From positions 124,001 to 188,000 of the forward strand of contig NZ_JACJOG010000053.1 in the NCBI RefSeq assembly GCF_014695375.1: a stretch of DNA of 64,000 nucleotides. The letters run 5' to 3'. How positions within the stretch are numbered: position 1 is the stretch's first letter; every line of letters begins with the position of its first letter. The notes below the pieces were generated by a model. That model saw nothing but the letters and a program-made list of their open reading frames with translations. It ran no database searches and had not been told where the DNA came from. The translations under genes and the position numbers were made by a program. This document shows, in pieces, positions 43,935 to 56,605 of this stretch. This stretch comes from Coleofasciculus sp. FACHB-T130. GTDB taxonomy: Bacteria > Cyanobacteriota > Cyanobacteriia > Cyanobacteriales > FACHB-T130.

Positions 43935-44015
43935 ATGGTACAACAACTACCTAGCGATACCGCGCCAACTATCAAATGAGAAACGCTGCTGCGAGAACGA
44001 GGGATTAACCCCTAA
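43935..44015 (+). pseudogene. Scar resembling a Uma2-family gene (start and end only)
   Basis: ATG 43935 begins M-V-Q-Q-L-P-S-D-T-A-P-T-I-K, a start often seen in cyanobacterial Uma2-family (putative endonuclease) proteins. It then hits TGA and continues in frame as E-T-L-L-R-E-R-G-I-N-P-stop, like the family's end. If correct, all of the middle has been deleted. The match is from memory and short, so it is uncertain. Confidence 0.4.
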
Positions 44016-44084
44016 TGGTTGTAAAGTGCGATCGCTCTGTTGATATTGCATCCTGGATATACCGACAAACTGCATTGGCAATGG

Positions 44085-47000
44085 CTACTGGCTTATCGGC
44101 ATCTCAATGATAAATTCAGTACCAAAACCTGAGGAAGAAACACAACTGAGTCTTCCATTGTGTTTGTTTACCACGATCTGGTAGCTAATCGATAATCCCA
44201 AACCAGTACCAGAACCTACAGGCTTGGTCGTAAAAAATGGGTCAAATATTTTCTTTTTTACATCCTCAGTCATTCCCGACCCATTGTCAGCAATTCTAAT
44301 TCTGACTGAATTAGAAGAAGCCATTTCTGTGTAAACACTAATAGTAGGCTTTTTATCAGATACTTCTTCAAAGCTTCTTATTTCCTCTAAAGCATCAATT
44401 GCATTACTTAAGAGATTCATGAATACCTGATTTAGCTCAGAAGCATAACAGAATATTTGGGGCAGTTTACCGTAGTTTTTGATTACTTGAATACCAGAAT
44501 GCAAACTATCTTTCTTAAGTCGATGCTGCAAAATTAGCAAAGTAGATTCGATGCCCTCATGGATATCAACTGGTTTCATTTCAGCTTGATCCAGCCGCGA
44601 AAAATTCCGCAAGCTAAGGACAATATCTCGGATGCGTTCCGCCCCTACTTTCATGGAATCAAAAAGTTTTTGCAAGTCTTCTACCACAAAATCCAACTCG
44701 ATTTCTGATATCGCTTTCTGGATTGCAGGTGTGGGATTTTGATATTCTTGCTGATAGACACTAATTAAAGCAAGTAGGTCTTGAATATAGTTATTGGCAT
44801 AGTCAATATTGCCATAAATAAAGTTGACAGGATTATTAATTTCGTGAGCAATTCCGGCAATCATCTGTCCCAAACTCGACATTTTTTCGGTTTGAATGAG
44901 TTGGGATTGAGTTTGTTGTAGTTCGCGTAAAGTCAACTCTAGTTTTTTAGCTTGTTCTCTCAATTGAGCTTCTGATTTTTGTTGTGCCAACTCGGCTAGC
45001 TTGCGGTCGGTAATATCCAGCGCTGTCCCTAACAACTTAGTCACCTTACCAGAAGCATTGCAAGTGGGTTGCCCTTTAATAAAAATATATCTAATAGAAC
45101 CATCTGGGCGAAAAATTTTTAACTCTAACTCATAAGCCTTCCCGCTTCCAATCGCTAAATCCACTGATTTTAACCATAGGTCAACGTCATCTGGATGAAT
45201 CAGGTTTTGATGTTCCCTGAAAGTGGGTTCGGGTTGTTCGGGGTGGAGACCAAAAATCCGGAATAGTTCATCGCTCCAATTAATTTCTTGCGTTTCTATA
45301 TCAAATTGCCAGCTACCCAGATGTGCTATTCTCTGAGCTTCTGCAAGCCTAGCTTCTTTGAGTTTTAATTCTCGCGTGCGCTCCTGTACTCGGTGTTCTA
45401 AAGTACGTGAATAATCTTCTAGTTGCTCGTTAGCTGTAGCTAAATTAGTATAAAGTAGAGCATTTTCCAGAGAAATAGCGGCTTGAGAAGATAGCAATTT
45501 TAATACTTCCAGCCGGTTCGGAGTAAATGCACTAACTGTTAAATTATTTTCCAAGTAAAGAATAGCAATCAGCCTGCCGTTATTAATGATAGGAATACAT
45601 AGGGCGGATTTCAATTTCTGATTTTGAATATAGGTGTCATTCGTAAATCTTCCCTCCCAGGCTGCATTTTCTAAAACCACCTCAGAGCGGGTTCTGGCTA
45701 CATAATTAATTACTGTTACGGGTAAATCTTGGCTAGTTTCCATTGGAATAGATTGCTGCACAAATACTTCTAATGAATCTATTGATGCAGCAGCTTCAAT
45801 CAATAACTTTCCATTTTTCGGTAGGATGAGAAAACCTTTTATCGCTCCGGCATTCTCAATAGATACTTTCATCAAAGAAGCAAGCAACTTGTCGAGCACA
45901 ATTTCCCCAGAAATTGCCAGGGATGCTTTCATCACCGTGGCTAAATCCAGCACCGAGACTTCACCACTGGTAGTCATCTTTGAAGTTGTCGCAGTATCTT
46001 CGCTCAAGTTTGTATCTGTTGATTGCATCTGGGACATTAAGTATGGATATTCTGTTTCCAACTCTTTAACTTTGGCGGTTGCTCCCCAGCGAACATAGCC
46101 ATAATAGGACTCACTCATATGATCTCTAGCAATTTTCTCTCTTCCCAGAGCTAGATAAAATTCAGCTGCCCGCTCATAAGCTAAGGCTTCTTCTTGGATA
46201 TATCCCTGAATTCTGGCTCCATTTATCGCTCGGTCATAATACTCCATTGCTTTGAGTGTTTGACCTGAAACTCGATAAATCTCTGCTTGTACTAACTCAT
46301 ACTTATGCTGGGAATTTGTGGGGGCATGAGTTGCCCATTGCTGCATTTTTTCCTGATTCTCCGCCACAATAGCCATGTATTCTTGTTGCTCTGTGGCTGT
46401 AAGGGCAGGGTACTGGGCAAGGAGGGCTAAAGAATAGTAGAAATTATATTCAACAAATACTACCAGGGCTGTGATAGGTTGGGTATACTGCGATGCTGCT
46501 CTAGCATTTTCTATTGCTTTATCGTAATTTTTAAACAAATAGGCCAGCATCGATTTATAAAAATATACAGCAAATACAGATTGCAAATTATTGGTTTCAA
46601 ATAAATGGGGTAACATTTCTATTTCATCGAAATATTTACCAGATAGGTAAGATTTTTTAGATGATTCGTCAATCAAATTAGAAACAACTTGTCCACCTAT
46701 GCTGGCATAGTAAAGCTGAAATTCTTTTTTAAACTTGCCGATCATTTCAATATAGTTAGCTTGTTTCTGTGTAACAATTTCTAGATACTCGCCAGCTAGA
46801 AACGAATGTTCGCAGTAGAATAGGGCAGAATGACAAGCAAATTCTACATCACCGACTTCCAGCCCACTTTGAATTGATTGCTGCAATAACTCTATTGTTT
46901 CTCTAATATGCTCTTTCCAATGTAGAATACAAGCACAATAGCTGCTGTATATTTTTGATTTAATTTCTTTGGCATAAAGCTTATCTAATAGATGAAAAGC

Positions 47001-49901
47001 TAGTTTGCCAAATTTATATCCGGAATCAATATCTGCCATTGGCCCACATAGAAGCAAGCCATAAGTGCTATAGCCATAGATAGCTAGGGAGGAATTCCCG
47101 TATTGGCTACACAGCTTGACCATTGTGTAGACAATTGGTAACGCGATCGCGCTACTTGAGATAAAGGCAGGAGGAGAAATTGTTATCAAAATCTTCATAG
47201 CTGCCATTTTATAAGGGTCGGTCATTTCTGGAAGGTTATAACAGTCCTCAATATTTAGGTGTGGCGAAGGTTCTTGCTCTAAGGGCACTTCCAACATTTC
47301 CAAAACTTGCTGACCGAGTTCTATGGCTGCTGGCAACTGATTTTGGGCAATATGATACTGAATTTTTATTTCATTAATCTTCACTCTATCTAATAGAGTT
47401 TTTGCATTTTGCAGCGCTACTTCAGCTAGTTTTTTTGATTGTTCAAAATTCGTGTTGAGGTATTCTGCTTCTGCTGCTGATACATAGAGTTTATTTGTCA
47501 GCTCGTAGTTGCAAACCCAACTGTCTGCTGCCAAGAGTCCCAAACCGATGTTGAGATAATTGACGGCTGCTTGATAAGCGGTCGCTGTACTAGCTTTCTG
47601 ACCAGCAATGAGATTAAAATGAGCCAGTTCATCTCTTTGGGATTGACAGTTTAGTAATTCAGTACCAAAATTTAATTGGTTAACCAGAGCAAAAATATTT
47701 TCTTCTCTTTCTTCAGGAGAAGTATTTTCTAGCAGCAGTTGACCAATTTTTAGGTGAGTGGCTTTCTTCTCAAGGTCGGGTATAAGAGAATAGGCTGCTT
47801 GCTGTACCCGGTCATGTAAAAACTTATAGCTAATCTTTATATCATCAAGAACCAAAGTTCCCTGTTGTAACTGGTCCAAAGATAATGGAATTTTGTAAGT
47901 ATCGCTTAGAGGCAAAATCAAACCTGTTTGAAGTGCATCCCACAAGTCTGTTGCTGTAGCTGATTGAGATTTTTCATTCACGATTGCCAAAACATCTAAA
48001 TTAAACTGGTTGCCAATACAAGCAGCTAGTTTTAAAACTTGCTGTGTTGCATCGGGTAACTTTTGAATATTTCTGGCAATCAACTCAACAATGTTATAGT
48101 CTGTAATTCCAACTGCTTGAATTTCTTCTATATCCCACTGCCATCTACCTTGGCTGAAGTTATAAGTTAGCAGTTTTTCGGCGTATAAAGTTTTTAGTAA
48201 TTGGGTCAAGAAGAAAGGATTGCCTTGAGTTTTATTAAAAAGGAGAGACGCGAGATTTTGTGTCTCTCCTCGCTCTGTACATACATTTTCATGAAGAGTA
48301 TCTGCAACTAACAAGCTGACGCGATCACTATCTAAAGGTCGAAGAGTGATATTATTCACTACAGCGCCTAGAACCTGTATTTTCTCAATCGCTTGGATTA
48401 ACGGATGCGTTGGACTAACTTCGTTATCGCGGAATGCTCCAATTGTTAACAGATGCTGGCTATCTGGGTCAGTTACTAACAGTTCAATTAACTTAAGCGA
48501 TGCAGAATCAGCCCACTGTAAGTCATCTAAGAATAAGACTAGCGGGTGTTCTTTTTGGCAAAAAACCCGGATAAATTGTTGAAACACTCGATTAAATCGG
48601 TTTTGTGCTTCAGATGGTCCTAATTGTGTTAGAACTGGTTGTTCGCCAACAATCAGTTCTACTTCGGGAATGACATCGATAATTACCTGACCATTTTCTC
48701 CCAAAGCTGCTTCAAGCTTTTCTTTCCAAATGTCTATCTGTTCCGAACTTTCAGTTAACAGTTGTCGCATCAATTCAGAAAAAGCTTGAATTAAAGCAGC
48801 ATAAGGAATGTTTCGCTTGAACTGGTCAAACTTGCCATTAATAAAATATCCTCGTACTCCCACAATTGGTTTATGGACTTCATTCACTACACTTGTCTTA
48901 CCAATTCCTGAGTAACCACTTACCAGCATCATCTCAGCTGCTCCAAGGCTAACTCGCCCGAAAGCATCCATTAAGGTGGCTACTTCAGTTTCACGTCCGT
49001 AGAGTTTTTGCGGGATTAGCAGAAGGCTGGCGCGATCGCGCTGACCGCAGATAAAATCTTCAATTTCTCCTGTTGTTTCAAGCTGAATTAAACAATTTTC
49101 GAGGTCAAATTTTAGACCAGCAGCGCTTTGGTATCTGTCTTCAGCTGTCTTGGTAAGTAACTTCATCACGATCTCAGAAACAGGGATAGGAATTTCTGGC
49201 ACCAACACATGAGGAGGGATTGGTTGTTTGGCAATATGACAGTGAACTAATTCCATCGCGTCGGTTGTTTCAAATGGCAGTTTCCCCACGAGCATTTCAT
49301 AAAGAGTCACACCCAAAGAATAAAAGTCGGTACGGTAGTCAATAGAACGATTCATCCGACCCGTTTGCTCTGGTGACATATAGGCAAGCGTGCCTTCAAT
49401 CAAATTGGGACTGCTGATTGTTTGGTTCTCTAGAGATAGACGGGATGCAATGCTAAAATCAATAATGTTAACTTCTTCCGTTTCTTGATTGAAAATGATA
49501 TTGTGTGGCTTAATATCTTTATGAAGAATATTGTGAGAATGAAGTTCTCCAAGAATTTCCGAAATCTGAACTGCTATCTTAAGAACAATTTTAAAATTTA
49601 TAGGTTTTTCGGCAATAACTTTATCAAGCGATTCTCCACCAGAATCTTCTAAAACTAGCGCAAATCCATTCTTATGATTCTCAAGCCCTAGGGTTTTCAC
49701 AACTCCCTTAGCATTTAAAGCTTTAATAATTTCATATTCATTTTTTATCCTGGCAATATCTTTTGGACTTGGATAATTATTTTTAATTAATTTGAATACA
49801 AGCGATTTTTTATCCTGATGCCTTTTTCCTTGATAAACAACAGTTCTTGTGCCTTCGTAGATTTTATTTGTAATTTCGTATCCTGATATTAAGACCATCA
49901 C
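44085..49901 (-). CDS. Giant hybrid kinase: Ser/Thr kinase-AAA ATPase-GAF-PAS-histidine kinase
   Basis: This 1938-residue sensor has, in order, a Hanks-type kinase (residues 8-270), an AAA/STAND-type ATPase (about 300-560; Walker [10 protein letters not shown] near 330, Walker [13 protein letters not shown] near 452), a long helical TPR-like region (600-1290), a GAF domain (about 1330-1480), a PAS domain (about 1520-1645) and a His kinase with phospho-acceptor His1686 (GIAHEINNP) and ATPase N/G boxes ([27 protein letters not shown]). The Ser/Thr loop reads HKDIKPHN rather than HRD, and the DFG motif is DFS, so that kinase may be altered. Such hybrids in filamentous cyanobacteria sense nutrient or stress state. 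No receiver is attached. Confidence 0.93.
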   Translation of the reverse strand: MMVLISGYEITNKIYEGTRTVVYQGKRHQDKKSLVFKLIKNNYPSPKDIARIKNEYEIIKALNAKGVVKTLGLENHKNGFALVLEDSGGESLDKVIAEKPINFKIVLKIAVQISEILGELHSHNILHKDIKPHNIIFNQETEEVNIIDFSIASRLSLENQTISSPNLIEGTLAYMSPEQTGRMNRSIDYRTDFYSLGVTLYEMLVGKLPFETTDAMELVHCHIAKQPIPPHVLVPEIPIPVSEIVMKLLTKTAEDRYQSAAGLKFDLENCLIQLETTGEIEDFICGQRDRASLLLIPQKLYGRETEVATLMDAFGRVSLGAAEMMLVSGYSGIGKTSVVNEVHKPIVGVRGYFINGKFDQFKRNIPYAALIQAFSELMRQLLTESSEQIDIWKEKLEAALGENGQVIIDVIPEVELIVGEQPVLTQLGPSEAQNRFNRVFQQFIRVFCQKEHPLVLFLDDLQWADSASLKLIELLVTDPDSQHLLTIGAFRDNEVSPTHPLIQAIEKIQVLGAVVNNITLRPLDSDRVSLLVADTLHENVCTERGETQNLASLLFNKTQGNPFFLTQLLKTLYAEKLLTYNFSQGRWQWDIEEIQAVGITDYNIVELIARNIQKLPDATQQVLKLAACIGNQFNLDVLAIVNEKSQSATATDLWDALQTGLILPLSDTYKIPLSLDQLQQGTLVLDDIKISYKFLHDRVQQAAYSLIPDLEKKATHLKIGQLLLENTSPEEREENIFALVNQLNFGTELLNCQSQRDELAHFNLIAGQKASTATAYQAAVNYLNIGLGLLAADSWVCNYELTNKLYVSAAEAEYLNTNFEQSKKLAEVALQNAKTLLDRVKINEIKIQYHIAQNQLPAAIELGQQVLEMLEVPLEQEPSPHLNIEDCYNLPEMTDPYKMAAMKILITISPPAFISSSAIALPIVYTMVKLCSQYGNSSLAIYGYSTYGLLLCGPMADIDSGYKFGKLAFHLLDKLYAKEIKSKIYSSYCACILHWKEHIRETIELLQQSIQSGLEVGDVEFACHSALFYCEHSFLAGEYLEIVTQKQANYIEMIGKFKKEFQLYYASIGGQVVSNLIDESSKKSYLSGKYFDEIEMLPHLFETNNLQSVFAVYFYKSMLAYLFKNYDKAIENARAASQYTQPITALVVFVEYNFYYSLALLAQYPALTATEQQEYMAIVAENQEKMQQWATHAPTNSQHKYELVQAEIYRVSGQTLKAMEYYDRAINGARIQGYIQEEALAYERAAEFYLALGREKIARDHMSESYYGYVRWGATAKVKELETEYPYLMSQMQSTDTNLSEDTATTSKMTTSGEVSVLDLATVMKASLAISGEIVLDKLLASLMKVSIENAGAIKGFLILPKNGKLLIEAAASIDSLEVFVQQSIPMETSQDLPVTVINYVARTRSEVVLENAAWEGRFTNDTYIQNQKLKSALCIPIINNGRLIAILYLENNLTVSAFTPNRLEVLKLLSSQAAISLENALLYTNLATANEQLEDYSRTLEHRVQERTRELKLKEARLAEAQRIAHLGSWQFDIETQEINWSDELFRIFGLHPEQPEPTFREHQNLIHPDDVDLWLKSVDLAIGSGKAYELELKIFRPDGSIRYIFIKGQPTCNASGKVTKLLGTALDITDRKLAELAQQKSEAQLREQAKKLELTLRELQQTQSQLIQTEKMSSLGQMIAGIAHEINNPVNFIYGNIDYANNYIQDLLALISVYQQEYQNPTPAIQKAISEIELDFVVEDLQKLFDSMKVGAERIRDIVLSLRNFSRLDQAEMKPVDIHEGIESTLLILQHRLKKDSLHSGIQVIKNYGKLPQIFCYASELNQVFMNLLSNAIDALEEIRSFEEVSDKKPTISVYTEMASSNSVRIRIADNGSGMTEDVKKKIFDPFFTTKPVGSGTGLGLSISYQIVVNKHNGRLSCVSSSGFGTEFIIEMPISQ

Positions 49902-50267
49902 TTTTACCCTTCTTGTTTAAAAAGTCAAAGAAATCTAAAATTTCTACTAATTCATTTTTTCAATGCTACATCTACGCTCGCGATCGCCTAGCGGCGCGGA
50001 TGCGCGCTTCGGATGCTGCGATGATTCGGCTGTTCCCGAATCGCCGCCCTTACGAGCCGCTGTAGAAGCACTAGAGAGCGCTATTGCAGACATACAGTGA
50101 AATGGTATTTGCAAAACTGCTTTTAAACAAAAAAATACCTCACTGTTAATCTTATATATCAAAAATCTATCCCAAGATAGATACAGACGCGACGTATCGC
50201 GTCTGTATGAGAAGTTACTACCTTAAAAGATTTTCCGATACACAGTGATGCGTATCCTGGGCTTCAC
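49902..50267. other. Spacer between the hybrid kinase and second oxygenase
   Basis: About 365 bases contain a perfect 12-base-pair palindrome at 50181-50208 and a HIP1-rich, G/C-rich patch (49975-50060) without a credible gene. The minus-strand frame at 49947-50162 looks accidental. Confidence 0.4.
50181..50208. repeat. Palindromic hairpin element of the GACGCGA/TCGCGTC type
   Basis: ATACAGACGCGA (50181-50192) and TCGCGTCTGTAT (50197-50208) are perfect complements around CGTA. Sequences of this form occur as dispersed short palindromic repeats in cyanobacterial genomes (from memory). Confidence 0.75.
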
Positions 50268-52382
50268 TCAACAGGCAGATCGCGGAGTTGGCTCAAAATG
50301 GGGATATACCTCAGTTTCAAATAGGTCCTGGATTTCTTGAGACTTTTGCTTCACTAAGTTCTTGTAATCCTGACGCACAGGGATGTTGTACGTGGCTGTG
50401 CGGGGGGCGATTTTTTCCAACCACGCTGTGTGAATCGTCAAGCTAAACTTCAGTGAAGGATGGCTCAATCTACACCGGGGACCATCCTCCAGATTTTGAG
50501 CATCGAAAATCCAAATTTCGTTGCCGTCTGGCGTGAAAACGGTGCAAACAATGTAACCATCAGTTGAACTGTCTTCTGAACTCTCTTCGCCGTTGCGGCG
50601 TGGCATAAACTGCGGCGAACTGACAATATAGCCAGCAGGGAACTGATAGCGATCGCCAATCTTCAGCGACTCCTTCGACGACGTGTTTAACCGGAACAAA
50701 GAAGCGGGTATACCAGCCTCTGCAAGGCGAAGCATCTCCGTCCGCGGTACTACCCGGTACTTATAGTCTTTGTACAGGTCGAAGACAAACTGCGTCAGCA
50801 ACTGCTTCCATAGCCCAAAAGAGATCCAGTAAAGATTATCCAGATGTTTCGGAGGCTTGCCATCAGGCAAGAGACTGCGATAAGCATAGAGTCCTACGCC
50901 CCAGGTACACTCAGCATCGGAAATTACCTTCGACTCCAAAATTTGACCGCTTTCTCCATCAATTACATAGCGTCCCATCCGGCTGATGTCCATCTCATCG
51001 TGTTGCATCCCACACAGGCGAGACGGGACAGAAATCTTAGGATTGTAGGCAGAGACATCATACTCGCGGAGCCATTCAGATACATCCCAAGCACAAATAT
51101 GAGATGCGTGGAGGGTAATGTTTCCATCTGGATTCGCATAATCCAACAGAAAATGAGCCGCTTCCAGGGGAATCACAACCCGTCGTGCGACAACTTCAAC
51201 TTCTTGCTGACTGCACGCTGGGCGCTGTCCCGCTTTCAAGTCAGCGCGGCGCACGATGTACACGACAGAATCAGCTAACTCTCGAAGTGTAAGTAAGTCT
51301 CTGATGAGTCTTTTGGTCGCCTTACTTTTGGGGATAGGGTTACTGAGCAACTGCTCTACCCCAGTCGTGAAGGCTGTGTCCATCAGCACCAGATAATCTT
51401 CTGTCAACCCAATCTGATGGATAGTTTGCTTAATCTTGACGGGGGTTCTATCTGGTAATACCAGCTTCCAGCGCTCTAAGTTATTTACACCATCCCAACG
51501 GATCAAATAGACGAAATCTTTAAATTCTATGTTGGTAGTTCTCTCAAGCAACCTCATATAAAATTCCAAGAGATTTTGAGAGATGGTAGAGAATGTCTTG
51601 AGAAAATCTTGCACAAAGTTTTGCGCTTCGATAAACCGGGCAAGTTCTTTGAGGAGTTCCTCGATTTGTTCTGGAAGTTCATCCAGATCGTAAATTAAAG
51701 GGATGGTTTGGAGAATATTCGCTACTGATTTGCCGTAATTGACCGTAAACATTTCGCTTTTTTCAGGGTCAAAAACCGGATGTGCGGTACTCAAAACGGG
51801 TGGAAAGGGAAACTTCAAGGAAGTTTCGGATTGCCACTCTGTATTGGCTCCAATCGGAGTTACAACCTCCAGCGTTTCGGTATCAATTTCGTAGGGACGA
51901 CCAGCATCATAGGTTACTAGCAGACGCTCGTTGGCATCGTCTCGAAATTTAATGGGCAGAAAAGCTGTATTCAACTCGTTGCGGAAGCCAAGAGAAAGAG
52001 AAAATCGCGAAATGCCATGATTGCGAAATTGATACTTGACATACTCGCTTCCAGGTCGGGTTGCTTTATCAGCGTAGTAACATGGCGGCTTAACCAGCCG
52101 TGTTTTCAACCCCACTTCGCCTTGGCGATCGAAGTCAAGCCGATAAATCATCCCATCGCCAGCCAAGAGGGAAGTTCCGTCAGCATCTGGAGCATCTCCG
52201 GAGTTGACAGAGCCTACTGGCGCAACGATAAAGACGTGACCCTGCAAATCATCTGGTAGCTCTCCATGAATCTGCATTTTGATGTCGCTGAGTTCGTAGC
52301 GATTTGCCGTCATTATTGACTCTGGAACTGGCGGACAACAGCTTGGTACAGCTTGAATTGGGTCAAGAATTGGTTCTTTCAT
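50268..52382 (-). CDS. Large divergent carotenoid oxygenase-like protein
   Basis: From ATG 52380-52382 the protein has 704 residues, about 200 more than usual. Family hallmarks are GELPDDLQGHVFIVAPVGS and LLAGDGMIYRLDF near the N-terminus, and candidate iron His in STAHPVF, IHQIGLTEDYLVL, LHASHICAWD and IHTAWLEKI. A helical insertion (about residues 225-310, IYDLDELPEQIEELL...) accounts for most of the extra length. It is a distant relative of the lignostilbene and carotenoid dioxygenases. Whether it cleaves carotenoids or another polyene is unknown. It is separated from the first oxygenase only by the giant kinase gene, on the opposite strand to it. An extension of the frame to 52457 is possible. 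Confidence 0.85.
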   Translation of the reverse strand: MKEPILDPIQAVPSCCPPVPESIMTANRYELSDIKMQIHGELPDDLQGHVFIVAPVGSVNSGDAPDADGTSLLAGDGMIYRLDFDRQGEVGLKTRLVKPPCYYADKATRPGSEYVKYQFRNHGISRFSLSLGFRNELNTAFLPIKFRDDANERLLVTYDAGRPYEIDTETLEVVTPIGANTEWQSETSLKFPFPPVLSTAHPVFDPEKSEMFTVNYGKSVANILQTIPLIYDLDELPEQIEELLKELARFIEAQNFVQDFLKTFSTISQNLLEFYMRLLERTTNIEFKDFVYLIRWDGVNNLERWKLVLPDRTPVKIKQTIHQIGLTEDYLVLMDTAFTTGVEQLLSNPIPKSKATKRLIRDLLTLRELADSVVYIVRRADLKAGQRPACSQQEVEVVARRVVIPLEAAHFLLDYANPDGNITLHASHICAWDVSEWLREYDVSAYNPKISVPSRLCGMQHDEMDISRMGRYVIDGESGQILESKVISDAECTWGVGLYAYRSLLPDGKPPKHLDNLYWISFGLWKQLLTQFVFDLYKDYKYRVVPRTEMLRLAEAGIPASLFRLNTSSKESLKIGDRYQFPAGYIVSSPQFMPRRNGEESSEDSSTDGYIVCTVFTPDGNEIWIFDAQNLEDGPRCRLSHPSLKFSLTIHTAWLEKIAPRTATYNIPVRQDYKNLVKQKSQEIQDLFETEVYPHFEPTPRSAC

Positions 52383-53012
52383 GTTATTGGTGTCTGTGTT
52401 TCTATTGAAGAAAGCAAGATACTCAAGAAATTGCTGAAAATAATCATCAATTAACAAATTCGCGCAAGATACAACTTTGTTCGACCTTCCTAAAAAGCAG
52501 GTTAAAGGAGCGCATACGTAATACCATTCAGGCTTATGAATGCAAAATTTGAAGAATTAAAACTGCCTATAGGCAAGGCTTCCGCAATCCAACATTCAAA
52601 ATCTTAAATGGTATAAGTTGTACAAATTTAGACTCCCTAAAAAAGAAGGGTTCTAATGTTCAAAGTTGTAAATTGTGTAAACTTGACTCCTTTTAAGCTG
52701 TCTGGTTTGCACAGCCGGTACAGCATCGGAAATTATCCAATTTACTCTGCAAACTCCCTATCGGGTCAGGGTTAAATCCGAGCGTTTTTAAAGCGATGCA
52801 GAACCTCCTCTGTAGATAACTGATATTTACCTACAAATGCCTGGATTCATTTTCCGTTCGTTGGATATTATTTTTAAGCAATTTTCGTACTGAGACGCTG
52901 CGCGATCGCAATCTAGCACAACACGATCCTCGATTATCTGTTTTAACAAGTCTGGGTAATTGCAGATAATCTTGACAGCCCAATTAATTTGTTTTGGAAT
53001 AATTAATGATAT
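52383..53012. other. Intergenic region downstream of metH and upstream of the second oxygenase
   Basis: About 630 bases are A/T-rich with no gene I can support. A motif GGTATAAGTTGTACAAATTTAGAC near 52613-52637 and a HIP1 site near 52902 are the only noted features. The promoter of the minus-strand oxygenase should be at the left end. Confidence 0.35.
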
Positions 53013-53044
53013 GTAAGGTGAGCGTTGCCCACCCTACACCTTAC
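53013..53044 (-). terminator. Hairpin just after metH
   Basis: GTAAGGTG (53013-53020) pairs with CACCTTAC (53037-53044), with GCCCACC-type sequence in the loop. It starts four bases beyond the metH stop codon on its downstream side. The GGTG...CACC form resembles a dispersed cyanobacterial repeat, so it may be repeat-derived. Confidence 0.5.
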
Positions 53045-53047
53045 TGT

Positions 53048-56000
53048 TTAAGCGCTAAAGTATTTAGCTGCGGGGTGATAGGCGATAATCGCAGTCGTAG
53101 ATTGTTCGGGATACAGTTGTTCGCTTTCATCCATGTGAAGGTTGATGCGATCGCTTCCCAGTAACTCCAACAACTTATACTGATCCTGAATATTCGGACA
53201 AGCCGGATATCCAAAACTATACCGACTCCCCTGATAACGCTGCGCCAGAATATCCCGAATATTATCCGGTTCCGATGCAGCCAAGCCTAACTCCCGTCGG
53301 ATTCTGGCATGAAGCCACTCCGCCACAGCCTCCGCTGTTTGCACCGCCAAGCCGTGGAAATACAAATAATCGCTGTATTGATTATTTGAAAACAACTTCT
53401 GCGCGAACTCCGTCGCAATATCCCCCACAGTCACCGCTTGCATCGCAAATACATCAACCTGTCCCGACTCCACAGGTGCAAAGAAATCAGAAATACACAA
53501 ACGGCGCATAGACTTCTGACGAGGAAAATTGAACGTTGCCACAACCTCTCTTTTCTCTTCCTCTGCGCCTCTGCGGTTTATAAACTCCGGATCGTACAAA
53601 TGTAGCGAATTTCCCTCAGCCTGACACGGAAAATACCCGTAAACAACTTGCGGATGTAGCAAATTATCCTCTACAACCCGTTGTTTCCATTCCTTCAAAA
53701 TTGGGTAAACCTTATCCTCTAAAAACTGATTGTACTCCTCACGAGACTGTTCCTTCGGCTTGCGGAATTGCCACTGTCCAGCAATCAAAGCCTGCATATC
53801 CAGGTACTCAAACACTTCCTCTAACGGGATATCTTCAGGCTGTAATAATTTCGTCCCCCAGAAAGGCGGAGTTGGACGCTCAATTTCAATTGCCACAGCC
53901 TCAGAACGCCGCGTATCTACTTCTACAGGTTGAGCTTCTTGAGTGCTATTTTCTAATGGCACACGAGACGCCTCCTCTAAAATAGGCGCATGACCATTTT
54001 CCTCAACTTCATCCAAAAATCCCTGCAAATCATCCCAATTTCCAGAAGATTTTGCAGGCATTAATTTATCCATAAAATGCAGATCTGAAAAAGCATCTTT
54101 GCCGTAAATCACCTTACCCTTGTAAGTGTTTTGGCAATCTTCATGGACAAATTTAGGAGTTAGCGCTGCACCGCCTAAAATTACGGGGACGGTAATTCCT
54201 TTTTGGTTGAAAACCTCCAAGTTTTCTTTCATAAAAGCGGTTGATTTTACCAGCAAGCCGCTCATTGCAATACAATCAGCTTTGTGCTGCTCAAAAGCAT
54301 CAACAATGTTATCAACAGGCTGTTTGATGCCAATATTAACCACCTTGTAACCATTGTTTGACAAGATGATATCCACCAAGTTTTTACCGATGTCGTGGAC
54401 ATCTCCTTTCACGGTGGCAATTACTACAGTTCCTTTGGCATTATTTCCAGCATCTTTCTTTTCCATGAATGGCTCTAAATATGCCACTGCTGCTTTCATG
54501 GTTTCCGCCGATTGCAATACGAAAGGCAACTGCATTTGTCCGGAACCAAACAACTCGCCTACTACTTTCATGCCATCTAGCAAGAAGGTGTTAATGATAT
54601 GCAGAGGCGCATATTTCTCTAAAGCTTTGGTGAGTTGTTCCTCTAGGCCGATGCGTTCGCCGTCGATAATGTGACGCTTTAGACGTTCTTCTACAGGGAG
54701 ATTTTCATCACCAGAGCGATCGCGTTTCGTTGTTTTCCCTTCAAATAGCGTTGTCAATTCTCCCAGCGGATCGTAGGTGCAGATGTCCCCATCAAATTGC
54801 CGCTCATCGTAGATTAACTTGCGGCAGACTTCTTGATGCTCTGGCTCAATTTTCGCTAGGGGCAGAATTTTACTGGCGCTGACAATTGCTGCATCCATCC
54901 CCACCGCCATCGCTTCGTGCAGAAACATGGAATTCAACACGACTCGCGCCGCTGGGTTTAAACCAAAGGAAACGTTAGAAACCCCCAAGATAACGTGGCA
55001 ACCGGGAAGTTCCTCTCGAATGCGGCGGATGGATTCAATGGTCGCTTTTCCATTCGCTCGGTCTTCTTCGATACCCGTAGAAATCGGCAGGGCAAGGGTG
55101 TCAAAAAATATTTCGTGGGCGGGAATGCCATGTTCGACAGCAGCACGATAGGCACGTTGTGCGATCGCAAACTTTTTCTCAGCCGTCCGTGCCATCCCCT
55201 CCTCATCAATCGTCCCAATTACAACGCCTGCACCGTACTTCTTCGCCAACTCCAACACCTTGAAGAAGCGCTCCTCTCCATCTTCATAGTTAGTCGAATT
55301 CAGCAGGCACTTGCCTCCGGAAACCTTTAAACCCGCCTCCATCTTTTCCCATTCTGTGGAGTCGAGCATCAAGGGTATTGTGACATTTGTTACTAGCCGT
55401 GACACCAATTCATGCATATCCCGAACGCCATCGCGCCCGACATAATCCACGTTGACATCGAGGATGTGCGCGCCTTCCCGCACCTGCGACTTTGCTAAAG
55501 ACACTAACCCATCCCAATCTTCTCCATTCAGCAAGTCGCGGCACTTCTTAGAACCACTCGCATTCAACCGCTCGCCCACAATCAGGAATGAATTATCCTG
55601 CTCGTAAGGCTGGGCGCTGTAAATTGACGCTGCCGCAGGCTCATAACTAAAGTGGCGCTCTTTTGGCTTCAGAGTTTTGCCAATTTCTGCTAATTGTTGA
55701 ATATGCTCAGGGCGCGTGCCGCAACAGCCGCCAATTATCTGCACGCCCCAATCTTCTACAAAGTGCATCAGCGCCATCCGCAATTCCATCGGCGTCAGCT
55801 TATAGTGAGCATGACCGCCAATGTTTTCGGGTAAGCCAGCGTTAGGAACGCAGGAAACCACAAACGGGGAGTGCTGGCAAAGATACTTGATATGCTCAGC
55901 CATCCGATCTGGCCCCGTGGCACAGTTCAGTCCGAGAATATCAATCGGGTAACGTTCCAAAATCGTCACTACGGCGCTAATCTCAGAACCGACGAGCATT

Positions 56001-56605
56001 GTACCCATCACTTCCATCGTCACCGACACCATCAACGGGCGTCGTTCTCCCTTGCGCTGAAAGACTTCCTCAACCGCATTCAGTGCTGCCTTGATTTGCA
56101 GCACATCCTGACAAGTCTCGACAAGAAATAAATCGACGCCGCCGTCGTAAAGCGCCTCAGCTTGCTCTTCAAAGGAAGCTTGCAGTGTGTCAAAGTCAAT
56201 ATGTCCCAGCGTTGGCAGCTTGGTCGTTGGCCCTATCGAACCCGCTACAAACCGGGGTTTCTCTGGGGTCGAAAATTCCGCCGCCACGCGCTTCGCCAGT
56301 TCCGCCGCCTTCTTATTTAAATAGTAGGCTTGATCCGCCAGGTCGTACTCTGCCAGTACAATCGAGGCACCGCCAAAAGTATCTGTTTCAATCACATCGG
56401 CACCGACTGCCAAAAAGTCCCGATGCACCTTCTCTACCGCTTCTGGTTTGGTGTGTACCAGATACTCGTTACAACCTTCGTATTCTGGCCCTCCGAAGTC
56501 GGCGGCGGTGAGGTTTTGTGTTTGGAGGTTAGTTCCCATTGCGCCATCGAAGACGATGACAGGACGTTCAGGACTGTGGAGGCGAGTCAAGAAGGGGCTG
56601 GTCAT
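53048..56605 (-). CDS. metH: Cobalamin-dependent methionine synthase
   Basis: MetH transfers the methyl group from methyltetrahydrofolate to homocysteine through cob(I)alamin in the cytoplasm. The 1185 residues show all four modules: the homocysteine/Zn module (1-320, DGAMGTNLQ, with Cys in LNCATGP and GGCCGT), the pterin module (330-600, [22 protein letters not shown]), the cobalamin module (630-860, cobalt-ligating His737 in GDVHDIGK) and the AdoMet reactivation module (about 930-1170, [15 protein letters not shown]). Length is slightly under the E. coli enzyme. No frameshift or missing key residue is seen. I looked for a cobalamin riboswitch upstream and did not find one. The gene is monocistronic. 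Confidence 0.97.
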   Translation of the reverse strand: MTSPFLTRLHSPERPVIVFDGAMGTNLQTQNLTAADFGGPEYEGCNEYLVHTKPEAVEKVHRDFLAVGADVIETDTFGGASIVLAEYDLADQAYYLNKKAAELAKRVAAEFSTPEKPRFVAGSIGPTTKLPTLGHIDFDTLQASFEEQAEALYDGGVDLFLVETCQDVLQIKAALNAVEEVFQRKGERRPLMVSVTMEVMGTMLVGSEISAVVTILERYPIDILGLNCATGPDRMAEHIKYLCQHSPFVVSCVPNAGLPENIGGHAHYKLTPMELRMALMHFVEDWGVQIIGGCCGTRPEHIQQLAEIGKTLKPKERHFSYEPAAASIYSAQPYEQDNSFLIVGERLNASGSKKCRDLLNGEDWDGLVSLAKSQVREGAHILDVNVDYVGRDGVRDMHELVSRLVTNVTIPLMLDSTEWEKMEAGLKVSGGKCLLNSTNYEDGEERFFKVLELAKKYGAGVVIGTIDEEGMARTAEKKFAIAQRAYRAAVEHGIPAHEIFFDTLALPISTGIEEDRANGKATIESIRRIREELPGCHVILGVSNVSFGLNPAARVVLNSMFLHEAMAVGMDAAIVSASKILPLAKIEPEHQEVCRKLIYDERQFDGDICTYDPLGELTTLFEGKTTKRDRSGDENLPVEERLKRHIIDGERIGLEEQLTKALEKYAPLHIINTFLLDGMKVVGELFGSGQMQLPFVLQSAETMKAAVAYLEPFMEKKDAGNNAKGTVVIATVKGDVHDIGKNLVDIILSNNGYKVVNIGIKQPVDNIVDAFEQHKADCIAMSGLLVKSTAFMKENLEVFNQKGITVPVILGGAALTPKFVHEDCQNTYKGKVIYGKDAFSDLHFMDKLMPAKSSGNWDDLQGFLDEVEENGHAPILEEASRVPLENSTQEAQPVEVDTRRSEAVAIEIERPTPPFWGTKLLQPEDIPLEEVFEYLDMQALIAGQWQFRKPKEQSREEYNQFLEDKVYPILKEWKQRVVEDNLLHPQVVYGYFPCQAEGNSLHLYDPEFINRRGAEEEKREVVATFNFPRQKSMRRLCISDFFAPVESGQVDVFAMQAVTVGDIATEFAQKLFSNNQYSDYLYFHGLAVQTAEAVAEWLHARIRRELGLAASEPDNIRDILAQRYQGSRYSFGYPACPNIQDQYKLLELLGSDRINLHMDESEQLYPEQSTTAIIAYHPAAKYFSA

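Noticed and set aside
49947-50162. 71-codon minus-strand frame beside the hybrid kinase
   Set aside because: It runs through HIP1-rich, G/C-rich spacer with no RBS and low-complexity composition.
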